Source: Defluviitaleaceae bacterium
GTDB taxonomy: Bacteria > Bacillota > Clostridia > Lachnospirales > WQUN01
Assembly (NCBI GenBank): GCA_009780185.1
Contig: WRAN01000009.1
Span: 1-64,000 of the forward strand
Direction of reading: 5' to 3'
Length of the DNA stretch: 64,000 nt
The notes beneath the pieces were generated by a model. That model was not told where the DNA came from and searched no databases. It saw only the letters and a list, made by a program, of their open reading frames with translations. Made by a program: the position numbers and the translations under genes. This document shows, piece after piece, positions 26,194 through 33,964 of the stretch; position 1 is the stretch's first letter; each line of letters opens with the position of its first letter.

Positions 26194-27096
26194 TTATATA
26201 CCTTGATCCTCTTCTTTCTGGAAAAAGCGTTTAATAACCAGTGGATAAATTACAGTCATCCATATAACCATCAAGAAATACCTTACAGCATCTATGGGCA
26301 AAGATGTACCAATTAGCCGCACCCCTTCTTGTATTGCCAACACACCAGCAAGACCAAGTACAAACTTTACAATCTGCCAACCAATATTTTTAGCCTTAAC
26401 TGAAAAACGTATATACATACGCTCTATATACATGCCTACCCCAAAACCAATAGCGGCCCCTGAAGTTCTAATACTGTCGCGCAGTTGGCTCGGCTCGGAA
26501 ATACCTCTGGCATATAACACTGCCGCAATCACGATTACCAAAATTCCAAGCCCTACCAGGACAGAAGATAGAATAAGCTCGCGCTTCCAGCATGTTGCCT
26601 CTTTGGGAACGATTTTAAGTGCAATCCAGATAATCGCAAATGTTATTATAAGTGAAGCAATAACATCTGATAGGAAGTGAACCCCAAGATATAGCCTGGA
26701 AGCGGCCACAAGAAAGGCCATGCTAAATAAAATTACTTTTATAGCTATTGGCTTTAGCTGTGCGCCAAGGGAGCCAAAAATCGCGGCCCCGTTTTGAGTA
26801 TGACCACTGGGGAAGGTGTACCCTGTTGCCATTCTTGTTGCGCCTCCAACGGGTTCGAAGGTTGGATCAACTATCCATGGGCGCGGCAGGCGGAAGACTA
26901 TTTTCAATCCCTGAACAGCAAGGCTGGACAGGAAAAACGATATGCCCATTATATAGCCCATGTGCTTGTTGATGCACCAGTAAATTACGCAGATTGCAAC
27001 AACTAAAATCGTTTCTTCGCCAAAGCGGGTTACAAACCCGAATAGGGTATCAAGAAATGGGGAGCGGATACCTTCAATAAAACGTAATAGTTCCAT
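26194..27096 (-). CDS. PAP2-family membrane phosphatase
   Basis: A 300-aa polytopic membrane protein (about seven TM helices) of the type 2 phosphatidic acid phosphatase family. Catalytic motifs are complete: K65-x6-RP (KIVFRLPRP), PSGH at 96-99, and SRLYLGVHFLSDV (SR-x5-H-x3-D). The likely substrates are undecaprenyl diphosphate or phosphatidic acid/phosphatidylglycerol phosphate, acting at the outer face of the membrane; the sequence does not decide which. The C-terminal 130 residues add extra TM segments beyond the core. It is followed by the thiamine pyrophosphokinase gene 55 bases on, in the same direction. Confidence 0.88.
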   Translation of the reverse strand: MELLRFIEGIRSPFLDTLFGFVTRFGEETILVVAICVIYWCINKHMGYIMGISFFLSSLAVQGLKIVFRLPRPWIVDPTFEPVGGATRMATGYTFPSGHTQNGAAIFGSLGAQLKPIAIKVILFSMAFLVAASRLYLGVHFLSDVIASLIITFAIIWIALKIVPKEATCWKRELILSSVLVGLGILVIVIAAVLYARGISEPSQLRDSIRTSGAAIGFGVGMYIERMYIRFSVKAKNIGWQIVKFVLGLAGVLAIQEGVRLIGTSLPIDAVRYFLMVIWMTVIYPLVIKRFFQKEEDQGI

Positions 27097-27205
27097 TGTT
27101 ACACCTCACAGCATTGAATTTTTTCTCAATTTACATTTATTTACAATTTAGTTTACCGGCTGGGTAAATTATTTTATTGGAAAATAACTATAACACAAAA
27201 TACAC

Positions 27206-27251
27206 AAAAGCGGCTACGTCGACGCTTGCGTCAGTGCGTCGCAACCGCTTT
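27206..27251. terminator. Hairpin between PAP2 and VOC genes
   Basis: AAAAGCGG pairs with CCGCTTT and CGACGC with GCGTCG, with a small internal loop. It resembles the hairpin at 7298-7348 in sequence (AAAGCGGCT...). It lies about 110 bases downstream of the VOC-family gene on the minus strand and probably ends that transcript. Confidence 0.5.
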
Positions 27252-27359
27252 CTCAACTTCCTATGGAACAAAAAAACACTACCAGTCAAAACCGATAGCG
27301 TTTTCCATTTACTAAACTATGAAACGAGAGATTTTACCATATCCCATGGCCTTGCTTGC

Positions 27360-27755
27360 CTATTCATTAGTCCCTACATTCCACTGCACACCAAATCGGT
27401 CAACAACGTCCCCAGTCAAAGCAGCGTAAAACTGCGGCGCAAGAGCCTCAACAACCTTGCCACCATCCGCAAGCTTATCAAAAACAGCAGTAACTTCATC
27501 CACAGTATCAAAGGAAAGCTGCATCCAAAAGCCTTCTGGCGGCTTCTCCATCCCATCAGTCATAACAAAAGTAACCCCATAAAGCGTCACTTCCGAATAC
27601 ATAACAAAATTAGGCGGCAAGGATACATCCATACCAGAATCCGCCGGTGCATCACGGAAATAACTAACATCCTTTACCTCCGCCCCAAGAACCTCCTTGT
27701 AGTAAGTAATTGCCTCATCACAATTACCCTGAAACCCAACTGCTGGTTTAAGCAT
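27360..27755 (-). CDS. VOC/glyoxalase-fold protein, PhnB-like
   Basis: A 131-aa protein of the vicinal oxygen chelate superfamily in the PhnB-like branch. Signs are the start LKPAVGFQGNCDEAITYYKEVLGAEV, a middle strand VTLYGVTFVMTD, and the end DRFGVQWNVGTNE (family DPFGHxWxIxT). The length is that of one full PhnB-type unit. Substrate and metal are unknown; members are often mis-annotated as 3-demethylubiquinone methyltransferases. It is preceded by GAAGGGAG. A bidirectional terminator lies upstream, so it is monocistronic. Confidence 0.85.
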   Translation of the reverse strand: MLKPAVGFQGNCDEAITYYKEVLGAEVKDVSYFRDAPADSGMDVSLPPNFVMYSEVTLYGVTFVMTDGMEKPPEGFWMQLSFDTVDEVTAVFDKLADGGKVVEALAPQFYAALTGDVVDRFGVQWNVGTNE

Positions 27756-27845
27756 ATATCATGCTCCCTTCACTATTTTAATAAAATAATTATACCGCAA
27801 GAAACACGGCAATAGTATGTCTTGTATATACAATGAGTAAAAACA

Positions 27846-27872
27846 AAAGCGAGCCATATCAGCTCGCTTTTA
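27846..27872. terminator. Bidirectional intrinsic terminator
   Basis: Perfect stem AAAAGCGAGC / GCTCGCTTTT with loop CATATCA. On the minus strand it is followed by GTTTTTAC, so it could end an antisense RNA coming from the small-peptide locus on its right. Confidence 0.85.
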
Positions 27873-27873
27873 T

Positions 27874-27903
27874 TTACACAATAATAATATGTACTGTATA
27901 ATA
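27874..27903 (+). promoter_or_regulatory. Promoter of the 30-aa membrane-peptide gene
   Basis: TTTACA (27874-27879), 18-base spacer, TATAAT (27898-27903). Predicted start near 27910, giving a leader of about 100 bases before the ATG at 28011. Confidence 0.65.
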
Positions 27904-27910
27904 ATCATGC

Positions 27911-28010
27911 CATAGATGCAGGGCGCTAACCCTACGGCTGAACCTTCGAAAGGAGGCTGGTCGTTCCGCTGACGCGGAACTGCTCGCCCCTGCGACCCGG
28001 GCGAGGCCCT
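27911..28010 (+). other. Highly structured mRNA leader of the small-peptide gene
   Basis: Consecutive stems: GGG...CCC (27922-27933), CCTT-CGA-AAGG burying part of an AAAGGAGG sequence (27944-27956), GTTCCGC-TGAC-GCGGAAC (27963-27980), and CTCGCCC/GGGCGAG (27983-28005) ending just before the ATG. The best ribosome binding sequence is about 55 bases upstream of the start, so translation is expected to be poor without refolding or processing, as in type I toxin mRNAs. Confidence 0.5.
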
Positions 28011-28103
28011 ATGACTTTAGATTATTATACGTTTGTTGCAGTAATTGCACTAATAACGTTGATTGTCTACCTCATAGACATTATAACACGCGATAAAAAA
28101 TAG
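28011..28103 (+). CDS. 30-aa single-helix membrane peptide, candidate type I toxin
   Basis: A 30-codon gene: MTLD, then residues 5-25 forming one hydrophobic helix (YYTFVAVIALITLIVYLIDI), then a charged tail TRDKK. Size and layout match small membrane toxins of type I toxin-antitoxin systems (holin-like toxin, Fst, TxpA or BsrG types). The coding region sits in its own unit with a consensus promoter, a structured leader and a terminator whose stem begins in the last codons. A TGTTATAAT extended -10 on the opposite strand inside the end of the gene could drive an antisense RNA across the start and leader. Toxicity is inference; a small regulatory membrane peptide is the alternative. Confidence 0.6.
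   Translation: MTLDYYTFVAVIALITLIVYLIDIITRDKK
28080..28088 (-). promoter_or_regulatory. Extended -10 element, antisense to the small-peptide gene
   Basis: TGTTATAAT on the minus strand is an exact TGnTATAAT extended -10. It lies within codons 23-26 of the 30-aa gene and points back over its start and leader. Confidence 0.4.
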
Positions 28104-28142
28104 CCGCCCCTGCGCCCACCAATGCTGGGCGGCTATTTTCCG
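28097..28142 (+). terminator. Intrinsic terminator of the small-peptide gene
   Basis: Perfect 13-pair stem AAAATAGCCGCCC / GGGCGGCTATTTT followed by CCGTTTT. The stem includes the stop codon TAG of the 30-aa gene. Confidence 0.85.
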
Positions 28143-28186
28143 TTTTAATTTCATTACGGTTTGGCCGTAACGTCGTGTGTTGTGGC

Positions 28187-28223
28187 AACAAGCGGGCGTT
28201 ACCAGCACCCGCTTGTTTGTTAA
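28187..28223 (+). terminator. Intrinsic terminator
   Basis: Perfect stem AACAAGCGGG / CCCGCTTGTT followed by TGTTAAT. A small hairpin TTACGG/CCGTAA lies 20 bases upstream (28154-28171). It may back up the preceding terminator or end a very short RNA; it stands directly before the promoter region of the next regulator. Confidence 0.65.
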
Positions 28224-28284
28224 TATACTCATATTATACCCAGTTTATACAAAAATGCAAATACATAGAGAAAGGAAACACCCA

Positions 28285-30201
28285 ATGTCCAGCATAGAAC
28301 CCGGCTACCTTATAAAACTAGTACGCCTAAGAAAAGCCATGACCCAACCCAAACTTCTAGAAGAAAGCGGCTTAGAAAGCCTACATGTATTTCGGCTGGA
28401 ACATGAGCGCCACCGCCCAGACCCGGTCAATTTGCAAGTCCTAATGGATACCCTCAATATACAAATGGGCGAGTTCCTCATCCCGCTTTTGGAAAACCAG
28501 CCAGATGAAGTTATTGCACTACGTGATCGGCTAATCTGTGCCCTTGACAGAGGAGATGTGGAACAGGCAAAGGAGATATTCCAGCTTTTTAACACCTTTG
28601 AAGGCTTTGAAGAAGGCATAAACCGCCAATTCATTGTCAGCCACAAAGCCCGTTACTTAGAACAAACAGGTGCCCCAACCAATGAAATCCTGCCACTGAT
28701 AGAAGAAGGCATGAGCATTACTTTTCCAGAATACCAAGAGTGCACCGTAGCCGATGCCATCCTGATATTCGAAGAAAGCGAGCTTTTGCATACCAAAGCA
28801 CGAATACTTTTTAAAGATGGAAACCCTATAGAGGCCATAAGCCTGTTGGAGAATATAAGGGCCGGCTTGTCAAAATTACCGGTAGATGACTGCGAGCGTG
28901 AACGCCAACTAGGCCCCGTACTACTCACCTTATGCACTTACCAACTGGCAATAGAAGACCATGCCAGCGCCTACGAAGCATCCAAGGAAGGCGCCAGAAT
29001 CTCCTACTGGCGTAAACAAGGAAAATATATGCCCGACTTTATACTGGCACGAGCCAGAAGCTATCACGGCCTAGGCCTTGAGCACCGAAGCCAGAACCTG
29101 CTAATGTCAGCCTACTTTGGCTACAGCCTGGTACGAGATGGTGAAAAAGCCCAAAATACACTAAATCTTGCGAAAGAAATGGACATTGACTTCCATACCC
29201 ACGGGGCAGATAACCTAGCCAACCTACCTCGACCCATCGAACCATATAACCGAGGAGAAATAGTATCCTGCGCCAATATAGGAGAATTTATACTAAAACT
29301 ACGAAAAAAAGCCAACCTAACCCTAGACCAACTATGCCAAGGGATATATAGCACTGGAAACCTATCAAAAATAGAAAAAAACCAAATAACAGGGAGTGTG
29401 TACGGCATGGAAGGCATAATGCAGCGCCTAGGCCGCCATATAGATTACTACCTAAACACCTTCCTTTCCGGTAAAGATTTTGACGAAAAACAAATGCGAG
29501 ACAAAATCATAGCCCTGGCAGCAAGCAATGAATATGATGCAGCCGAGGCAATGTTGGAAGCACTTTCATCCAAAAAAACATTCCAAAAAGGAATCTGTCT
29601 ACAATTCATATTGAAAATGAAAGCCATTATCCAGGGCGCAAAATATGGCCCAACTCCGGAAATACTAAAAATGCTTCGCGAGGCTATGCAAATCACCTGG
29701 CTCAGCTTTGACGAAACTGATCCTAAATGCGTGAACAGTATATCCCAGCGTCCCCTGGCCTACTATGAAATTTCGATTCTAAATCAAATTGCCATGCATT
29801 ATAGAAGCATAGAAGACTTCTCACATGCAATAAAGCTATACGAACGCCTAAAAGATAGCATGGACAACAGCTATGTAGACGAGCTAGAAAAAGCCCGCAT
29901 GTATGGCGCACTGCTATACAACTACTCCAAAACCCTAGTACAAATGAGCCGATACGAAGAAGCCCTAGGGATAATAGAAGAAGGAGTAAACTTCGAGTTA
30001 AGAGGCCGCCGATTACAAAATCTGCCGGACTTTGCCATAAACAAAGCCGTCTGCCTACTTGAGATGGGCAAAAAAGAAGAAAGTATCCCCTACTTTGCCC
30101 AAGGCTATTATGGAGCCAATATGTTTTCAGATTTTGGAAGCGGTGAAAATGCAGCAATTATTAAGGACTATGTAAAGGAAAAACTAGGGATAGATTTTTA
30201 A
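28285..30201 (+). CDS. Duplicated HTH-TPR regulator (two HTH, two TPR blocks)
   Basis: A 638-aa cytosolic protein that looks like two RRNPP-type regulators fused head to tail. Residues about 8-60 form an HTH_3 domain (YLIKLVRLRKAMTQPKLLEE), followed by TPR-like helices to about 310 (VEQAKEIFQLFNTFEGFE, PIEAISLLENIRAGL, HASAYEASKEGARISY). A second HTH lies at about 330-390 (EFILKLRKKANLTLDQLCQG, STGNLSKIEKNQ), followed by more TPR-like repeats (HAIKLYERLKDSM, YEEALGIIEEGVNFEL) to the end. The ATG at 28285 follows AAAGGA; an upstream ATG at 28177 lies in a terminator and lacks a site. I found no secreted-peptide gene directly after it; the next gene is a phosphoesterase 22 bases on. Ligand and targets are unknown. 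Leu CTA and Ile ATA codons are unusually frequent. Confidence 0.8.
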   Translation: MSSIEPGYLIKLVRLRKAMTQPKLLEESGLESLHVFRLEHERHRPDPVNLQVLMDTLNIQMGEFLIPLLENQPDEVIALRDRLICALDRGDVEQAKEIFQLFNTFEGFEEGINRQFIVSHKARYLEQTGAPTNEILPLIEEGMSITFPEYQECTVADAILIFEESELLHTKARILFKDGNPIEAISLLENIRAGLSKLPVDDCERERQLGPVLLTLCTYQLAIEDHASAYEASKEGARISYWRKQGKYMPDFILARARSYHGLGLEHRSQNLLMSAYFGYSLVRDGEKAQNTLNLAKEMDIDFHTHGADNLANLPRPIEPYNRGEIVSCANIGEFILKLRKKANLTLDQLCQGIYSTGNLSKIEKNQITGSVYGMEGIMQRLGRHIDYYLNTFLSGKDFDEKQMRDKIIALAASNEYDAAEAMLEALSSKKTFQKGICLQFILKMKAIIQGAKYGPTPEILKMLREAMQITWLSFDETDPKCVNSISQRPLAYYEISILNQIAMHYRSIEDFSHAIKLYERLKDSMDNSYVDELEKARMYGALLYNYSKTLVQMSRYEEALGIIEEGVNFELRGRRLQNLPDFAINKAVCLLEMGKKEESIPYFAQGYYGANMFSDFGSGENAAIIKDYVKEKLGIDF

Positions 30202-30223
30202 GAAATTATGGAGGTGTTGCATT

Positions 30224-30970
30224 TTGAGAATCGCCGTTATGTCTGACATACATGGAAATCTGCCTGCACTAGAAGCTGTGCTGGGTGACATAAAAAAACG
30301 TGCAATTGATAAAATCATCTGTCTTGGCGATTTAATTGGAAAAGGGCCAAGCTCCAAAGAAGTGATAGACATATGCCAAAATGAATGTGACGTTGTTGTC
30401 AAAGGAAATTGGGATGATTTCATTTATAGAGCTTATGCTGCCTCTAATTGGAAACCAACAGACGCGTTCTCTGAGGGCCTACGTTGGTATATGAACAGTC
30501 TTACACCGCAATACTTAGAATATTTAGGCTCGCTACCGCATAGCACTGAGTTCTATCTTGACGGTAAGCTAGTGAGGCTTTTTCACGCCCATCCCCGAAA
30601 CTATAATCGGTACTTCCAGGATAGCCCAATAGAGCAAAGATTAGAACTTTTTGATTTTAGTGATTTTTCGAAAGAAAAAGAGACTGCTGACGTAGCAATA
30701 TATGCGGATATACACAGTGCATATCTGCAAATGATACAAGGCAAGTATCTTATCAATGTTGGAAGCGTTGGAAATCCACTTGATATAACCCAAGCCTCAT
30801 ATATTATCCTTGAGGGCGGCAAAAATAAAGACTCGGGTTTTGGTGTACAGTTTATCAGAGTACCATACGATATCGAAAAAGCTATCGAACTTGCCAGAAA
30901 AATTAATGTTCCCGATTTAGATGGCTATATATCCGAACTTAGAACAGCAAAATATTTCCGGAGAGGCTAG
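30224..30970 (+). CDS. Calcineurin-like metallophosphoesterase (YfcE-type)
   Basis: A 248-aa cytosolic phosphodiesterase/phosphatase. Metal-binding motifs are in order: SDIHGNLPAL (D-x-H), CLGDLIGKGP (GDxxxxG), KGNWDD (GNxD/H), LFHAHPRN (H), and YADIHSAYLQM followed by NVGSVGNP, near the usual GHxH position. The start is TTG at 30224, with GGAGGTG 7 bases before; the protein then begins exactly at the conserved MRIAVMSDIHGN. In the last motif the family GHTH is YADIHSAY, so one metal ligand (His) appears shifted or replaced. It follows the duplicated regulator closely and may share its transcript. Substrate unknown. Confidence 0.87.
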   Translation: MRIAVMSDIHGNLPALEAVLGDIKKRAIDKIICLGDLIGKGPSSKEVIDICQNECDVVVKGNWDDFIYRAYAASNWKPTDAFSEGLRWYMNSLTPQYLEYLGSLPHSTEFYLDGKLVRLFHAHPRNYNRYFQDSPIEQRLELFDFSDFSKEKETADVAIYADIHSAYLQMIQGKYLINVGSVGNPLDITQASYIILEGGKNKDSGFGVQFIRVPYDIEKAIELARKINVPDLDGYISELRTAKYFRRG

Positions 30971-30982
30971 TAAGCCGATAAT

Positions 30983-31027
30983 AAAACGAGCCGCCTTATA
31001 TGAAATTCATATAAGGCGGCTCGTTTT
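30983..31027. terminator. Bidirectional terminator between convergent genes
   Basis: A perfect stem of about 20 pairs, AAAACGAGCCGCCTTATATGAA with its complement, T-run on both strands. Separates the phosphoesterase gene from the coiled-coil gene. Confidence 0.9.
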
Positions 31028-31072
31028 ATATTGTTCAGTTAAATCAGGCGAATATCCAAATCCATATGTTAT

Positions 31073-31573
31073 TTACCGCCCGCGAAGCTGCTGACGGTTT
31101 TCGTAGATTATATCAATTATGCCTTCATAGTATTCCATTATCCTTTTGTGCTGAAGATCCATATTTTCCATAGTTTGCTTAATTTGATTTTCGGCTTTTT
31201 CTAGTATTTCGTCTGCGTAGTCCATAGCGTTTAGGCGCACCTCTCTTGCTGAGCGTTTGGTTTCCTCCATTAAATCCGTTGCTTGCTCTGAAGCCCTGCG
31301 GAAGATTTCGTGGTTATTGGTAAGAGCTTTGGCTTCGGCTTTTGCATCATCCAATACAATGCTCGCCCTGTGCTTTGCATCGTCTATAATCTTATCATGG
31401 TCACCGACAATACGCTGGGCAAAACGGATATCCTCCGGAAGATTAAGACGAATTTCGCCAATGATTTCTAATATTTTGTCTTTGTCTACGGAAATCTTAC
31501 CGGTTAATGGAATCGTCTTACTTTTCTCCAGCACCTCTTCTATATCATCTAAATAATCTAACAATGCATCCAT
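31073..31573 (-). CDS. Coiled-coil protein of the coaD-linked ATPase-like family
   Basis: A 166-aa soluble protein that is nearly all helix: MDALLDYLDDIEEVLEKS, then from about residue 60 a long heptad-type coiled coil (KHRASIVLDDAKAEAKALTN, EQATDLMEETKRSAREVRLN) like ATP-synthase b/H stalk or DivIVA-type proteins. It has no transmembrane helix and no P-loop. Genes of this kind follow coaD in many Clostridia and are labelled ATPase only by weak similarity. It is the third gene of the rsmD-coaD operon, 33 bases after coaD. A cell-division or membrane-curvature role would be a guess. Confidence 0.75.
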   Translation of the reverse strand: MDALLDYLDDIEEVLEKSKTIPLTGKISVDKDKILEIIGEIRLNLPEDIRFAQRIVGDHDKIIDDAKHRASIVLDDAKAEAKALTNNHEIFRRASEQATDLMEETKRSAREVRLNAMDYADEILEKAENQIKQTMENMDLQHKRIMEYYEGIIDIIYENRQQLRGR

Positions 31574-31606
31574 TGTGCTTCCCCCTAAATTTTCTTTAGT
31601 ATATTT

Positions 31607-32086
31607 TTATCTAAGTTTATCCTTTAACGCACTAAGTACTACAGATGGGACCATCGAGGCAATTGCCATAACATCGTAAGTAGCCACTTCCTTTACTATG
31701 CTACCTGATATATGGGCAAGTGCTGGGGTTGCGGTTAAATATATTGTTTCTACTTCCCCTGCTGATAGCTGGCGGTTCCATATTCCATATGGCATTTCCT
31801 TTGCCAAGTCATCCGAACCGCGCAACCCACGAATTATGGCTCGGATATTCTTTTTCTTTGCATAATCTACTAGTAGCCCTGAAAAAGCTTCAACTTCTAT
31901 ATTAGAATCCTCTAGAAAAATCTTTCGCAGTAAGTCTACTCGCTCTTGCACGGTGAATAACGGAGTCTTGTGAGGATTGTCCAGCACTGCCACAATCAGG
32001 CGCCCCATAATTGCAGCACCTCTTCTTGCGATATCTATATGCCCGTTGGTTATCGGGTCAAAGCTTCCGGGGTATATTGCGCTCAT
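31607..32086 (-). CDS. coaD: Phosphopantetheine adenylyltransferase
   Basis: A 159-aa enzyme of coenzyme A synthesis that transfers AMP from ATP to 4'-phosphopantetheine. Motifs: YPGSFDPITNGHIDI (nucleotide-binding TxGH), IRGLRGSDD, and the C-terminal HISGSIVKEVA, where the family has ISSSxVRE; a Gly replaces the middle Ser. The length is standard (about 160 aa). Its ATG shares one base with the rsmD stop (TAATG), so the two are translationally coupled, the usual rsmD-coaD order in Firmicutes. Confidence 0.96.
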   Translation of the reverse strand: MSAIYPGSFDPITNGHIDIARRGAAIMGRLIVAVLDNPHKTPLFTVQERVDLLRKIFLEDSNIEVEAFSGLLVDYAKKKNIRAIIRGLRGSDDLAKEMPYGIWNRQLSAGEVETIYLTATPALAHISGSIVKEVATYDVMAIASMVPSVVLSALKDKLR

Positions 32087-32628
32087 TAAATCTCCCTTAT
32101 ATAGAACAGTAGCTGTGTACTTCCGTATTTTCGTATGTCCTTTAAAACCAATCCGTCAACCTTAGGAGCTATCTCACCTACCGCACATTCTGCTACTAAT
32201 ATACCATCATCAGATAAGATTTTGCCTTGACCTATCATAGCCAAAGCCTGCAATAAATAAACACTTTCATATGGTGGATCCATAAAAATTATATCAAATC
32301 TTTCTTCTCCCAGCCAATCAAGCGTCGGTATAATCATTTGATACACTTTAGCTTGGTTTTTGAACTTAGTGCGAGCCAAGTTGGTACGGGTAGCCTGTAT
32401 TGCCTCCTTTGACGAATCCACAAACACAGCACGGGCAGCACCACGGCTTAGAGCTTCAATACCAATGGCTCCGCTACCACAAAATAAATCTAAAAAAATC
32501 GCATCGGCCACATGATGGAAAATTATATTGAATAGATTTTCTTTAATACGGTCAGCAGTTGGGCGGGTATTTACCCCCTCTGGTGTAACAAGGGTAGTGC
32601 GCCTAGCTGACCCAGCAATAACGCGCAA
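32086..32628 (-). CDS. rsmD: 16S rRNA (guanine966-N2)-methyltransferase
   Basis: A 180-aa SAM-dependent methyltransferase acting on 16S rRNA. Motifs: RVIAGSARR start, TRPTADRIKENLFNII, FLDLFCGSGAIGIEALSRGA (SAM-binding), and the catalytic FMDPPYE. The start is TTG at 32628 with GGGGG upstream; the protein begins exactly at the conserved MRVIAG. First gene of the rsmD-coaD-coiled-coil operon. Confidence 0.95.
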   Translation of the reverse strand: MRVIAGSARRTTLVTPEGVNTRPTADRIKENLFNIIFHHVADAIFLDLFCGSGAIGIEALSRGAARAVFVDSSKEAIQATRTNLARTKFKNQAKVYQMIIPTLDWLGEERFDIIFMDPPYESVYLLQALAMIGQGKILSDDGILVAECAVGEIAPKVDGLVLKDIRKYGSTQLLFYIREI

Positions 32629-32679
32629 TTTTCCAGCCCCCTAACAAGGTCGTAAGCTTTACTTTATCGCTTTCGTCAG

Positions 32680-32724
32680 TATCATCAAAACCGAAAAAGG
32701 TTTGTCGATATCATCAAAACCGAA
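32680..32724. repeat. Two 16-base direct repeats TATCATCAAAACCGAA
   Basis: Identical copies at 32680-32695 and 32709-32724, 29 bases apart start to start, in the divergent promoter region between rsmD and the exported-protein gene. Could be regulator binding sites or a small duplication. Confidence 0.6.
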
Positions 32725-32892
32725 TAAACGACCTATTCGCTTTAATTGATTATATTAAAGTCACCTTCAATAGTAAACCATAAATCTTAGGAATTTAATA
32801 TGTGCAGAGAACAATTTCTACTGTATAATAGACTCGATGAAACAAAACGTAAAAAAAATCGTATAAGAATATAATGCGACATTGCATAATGA

Positions 32893-32906
32893 CGGCCATA
32901 TGGCCG
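32893..32906 (+). promoter_or_regulatory. 14-base palindrome next to a ribosome binding site
   Basis: CGGCCATATGGCCG is a perfect palindrome ending 2 bases before the AGGAGG of the exported-protein gene. It could be a repressor site or an RNA hairpin occluding translation. A TATAAT at 32870-32875 lies 18 bases upstream without a good -35. Confidence 0.45.
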
Positions 32907-32920
32907 CGAGGAGGATGTAA

Positions 32921-33964
32921 ATGAAAAGACGGATTTCTACTAGGGTAATTTGCTTATTGGTTGCACTGGCCATGTTAACTGGGGCGCTGATGGTATCGGC
33001 TATAAATGGCTCACCATACGAGACACTTAAAAACGCGGCATTTGATGCCCTATTTTTAGACAATCTCACACTGGAAGGTGAAGTCTCCCTGACAGTAGAC
33101 GGCCAAGTACAAGAGCAAGCCTGGATAATGACCCAAATCGGAAATGACAGCACTTTCACAAGAGAGCGTTCAGAAAGCCCTCGCATGGGATGGGATTCAT
33201 ATCATATCAGCTATGCCAACCAAGAACTAAGAATCAATCATGCTACCATAACCAATGATGGCACTCAGTGGTATTCTGTCCGCAGGATGGGTGGCGGGCA
33301 TATCAGCCATTCTCCAGGATATGAAATGTTTGGCACAGCTGGGCGCAACTCTAACCAACTAAGATTGGCCGAGTTAGTTATTGACCTATTTGTAGGCGAT
33401 TTAAAAAACAATCTCACCATCAGCTCACAGGGCGATGATATGCGTCGTGTAAGTGGTGCAATCACAGGAAGCCAGCTACCAGAAATCGTTCGGGTATTGA
33501 TAGATGTAGCCCTTGATGAAATGAACAGATTTAATACAAGGGAATATACCCGTGAAGATTTTATTGATTCTCATGTATTAGAAATCCCAATTGTAAGCAT
33601 AAGTATAGACCGTATTTCTGGACATGCAGATATTGACAGCGACGGCAATCTTAGAAGTGTTGTTGGCTCTGTTGTTGTTACCATCCAAAATATCTTTGGT
33701 GATACCCATGAAATCGAAGGTGCCATTGATTTAAGTCTTTCAGATATTGGCACAACAATGACCGAAAGCCCATTCCCAGGGGCTAGTGAGCTATTTACAG
33801 AAGAACTGTTTTTAGAGCTTGCAGGTCGCCGCAATGGGACACTTTATTTCACTGTAGATGAGGACGGCAACATCAACCAGGGCAGCATAACAGACCGCTG
33901 GCCCAGCCGCGCGGATAATGTTAGGGTTGATTCCACACCTTCAACTCTAAGTATGGTGAGATAA
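32921..33964 (+). CDS. Exported protein of unknown function linked to an ABC transporter
   Basis: A 347-aa protein with a Sec signal peptide (MKRRIS, hydrophobic VICLLVALAMLTGALMVSA) and a mature part rich in Asp, Ser, Ile and Val that looks beta-structured, with pieces such as LTLEGEVSLTVDGQVQEQ and SISIDRISGHADIDSDG. There is no lipobox, anchor or SLH domain. I do not recognise the family; the pattern of a secreted protein measuring or shielding the surface, preceding an ABC-2 transporter, is common in Clostridia. AGGAGG precedes the ATG. Its TAA overlaps the ATG of the ABC ATPase by one base (TAATG), so the three genes form one operon. Confidence 0.75.
   Translation: MKRRISTRVICLLVALAMLTGALMVSAINGSPYETLKNAAFDALFLDNLTLEGEVSLTVDGQVQEQAWIMTQIGNDSTFTRERSESPRMGWDSYHISYANQELRINHATITNDGTQWYSVRRMGGGHISHSPGYEMFGTAGRNSNQLRLAELVIDLFVGDLKNNLTISSQGDDMRRVSGAITGSQLPEIVRVLIDVALDEMNRFNTREYTREDFIDSHVLEIPIVSISIDRISGHADIDSDGNLRSVVGSVVVTIQNIFGDTHEIEGAIDLSLSDIGTTMTESPFPGASELFTEELFLELAGRRNGTLYFTVDEDGNINQGSITDRWPSRADNVRVDSTPSTLSMVR

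Larger units (their letters stand above)
27846..28073 (-). ncRNA. Putative antisense RNA (antitoxin candidate)
   Basis: Predicted from an extended -10 TGTTATAAT on the minus strand (28088-28080) and a minus-strand terminator at 27846-27872. The product of about 230 nt would be complementary to the start of the 30-aa gene and its whole leader. No -35 match was found, and there is no direct evidence of transcription. Confidence 0.35.

Noticed and set aside
27177-27815. 212-codon plus-strand open frame over the VOC-family gene
   Set aside because: The opposite strand encodes a clean PhnB-like protein with a ribosome binding site; this frame is basic, low in information and covers a terminator hairpin.
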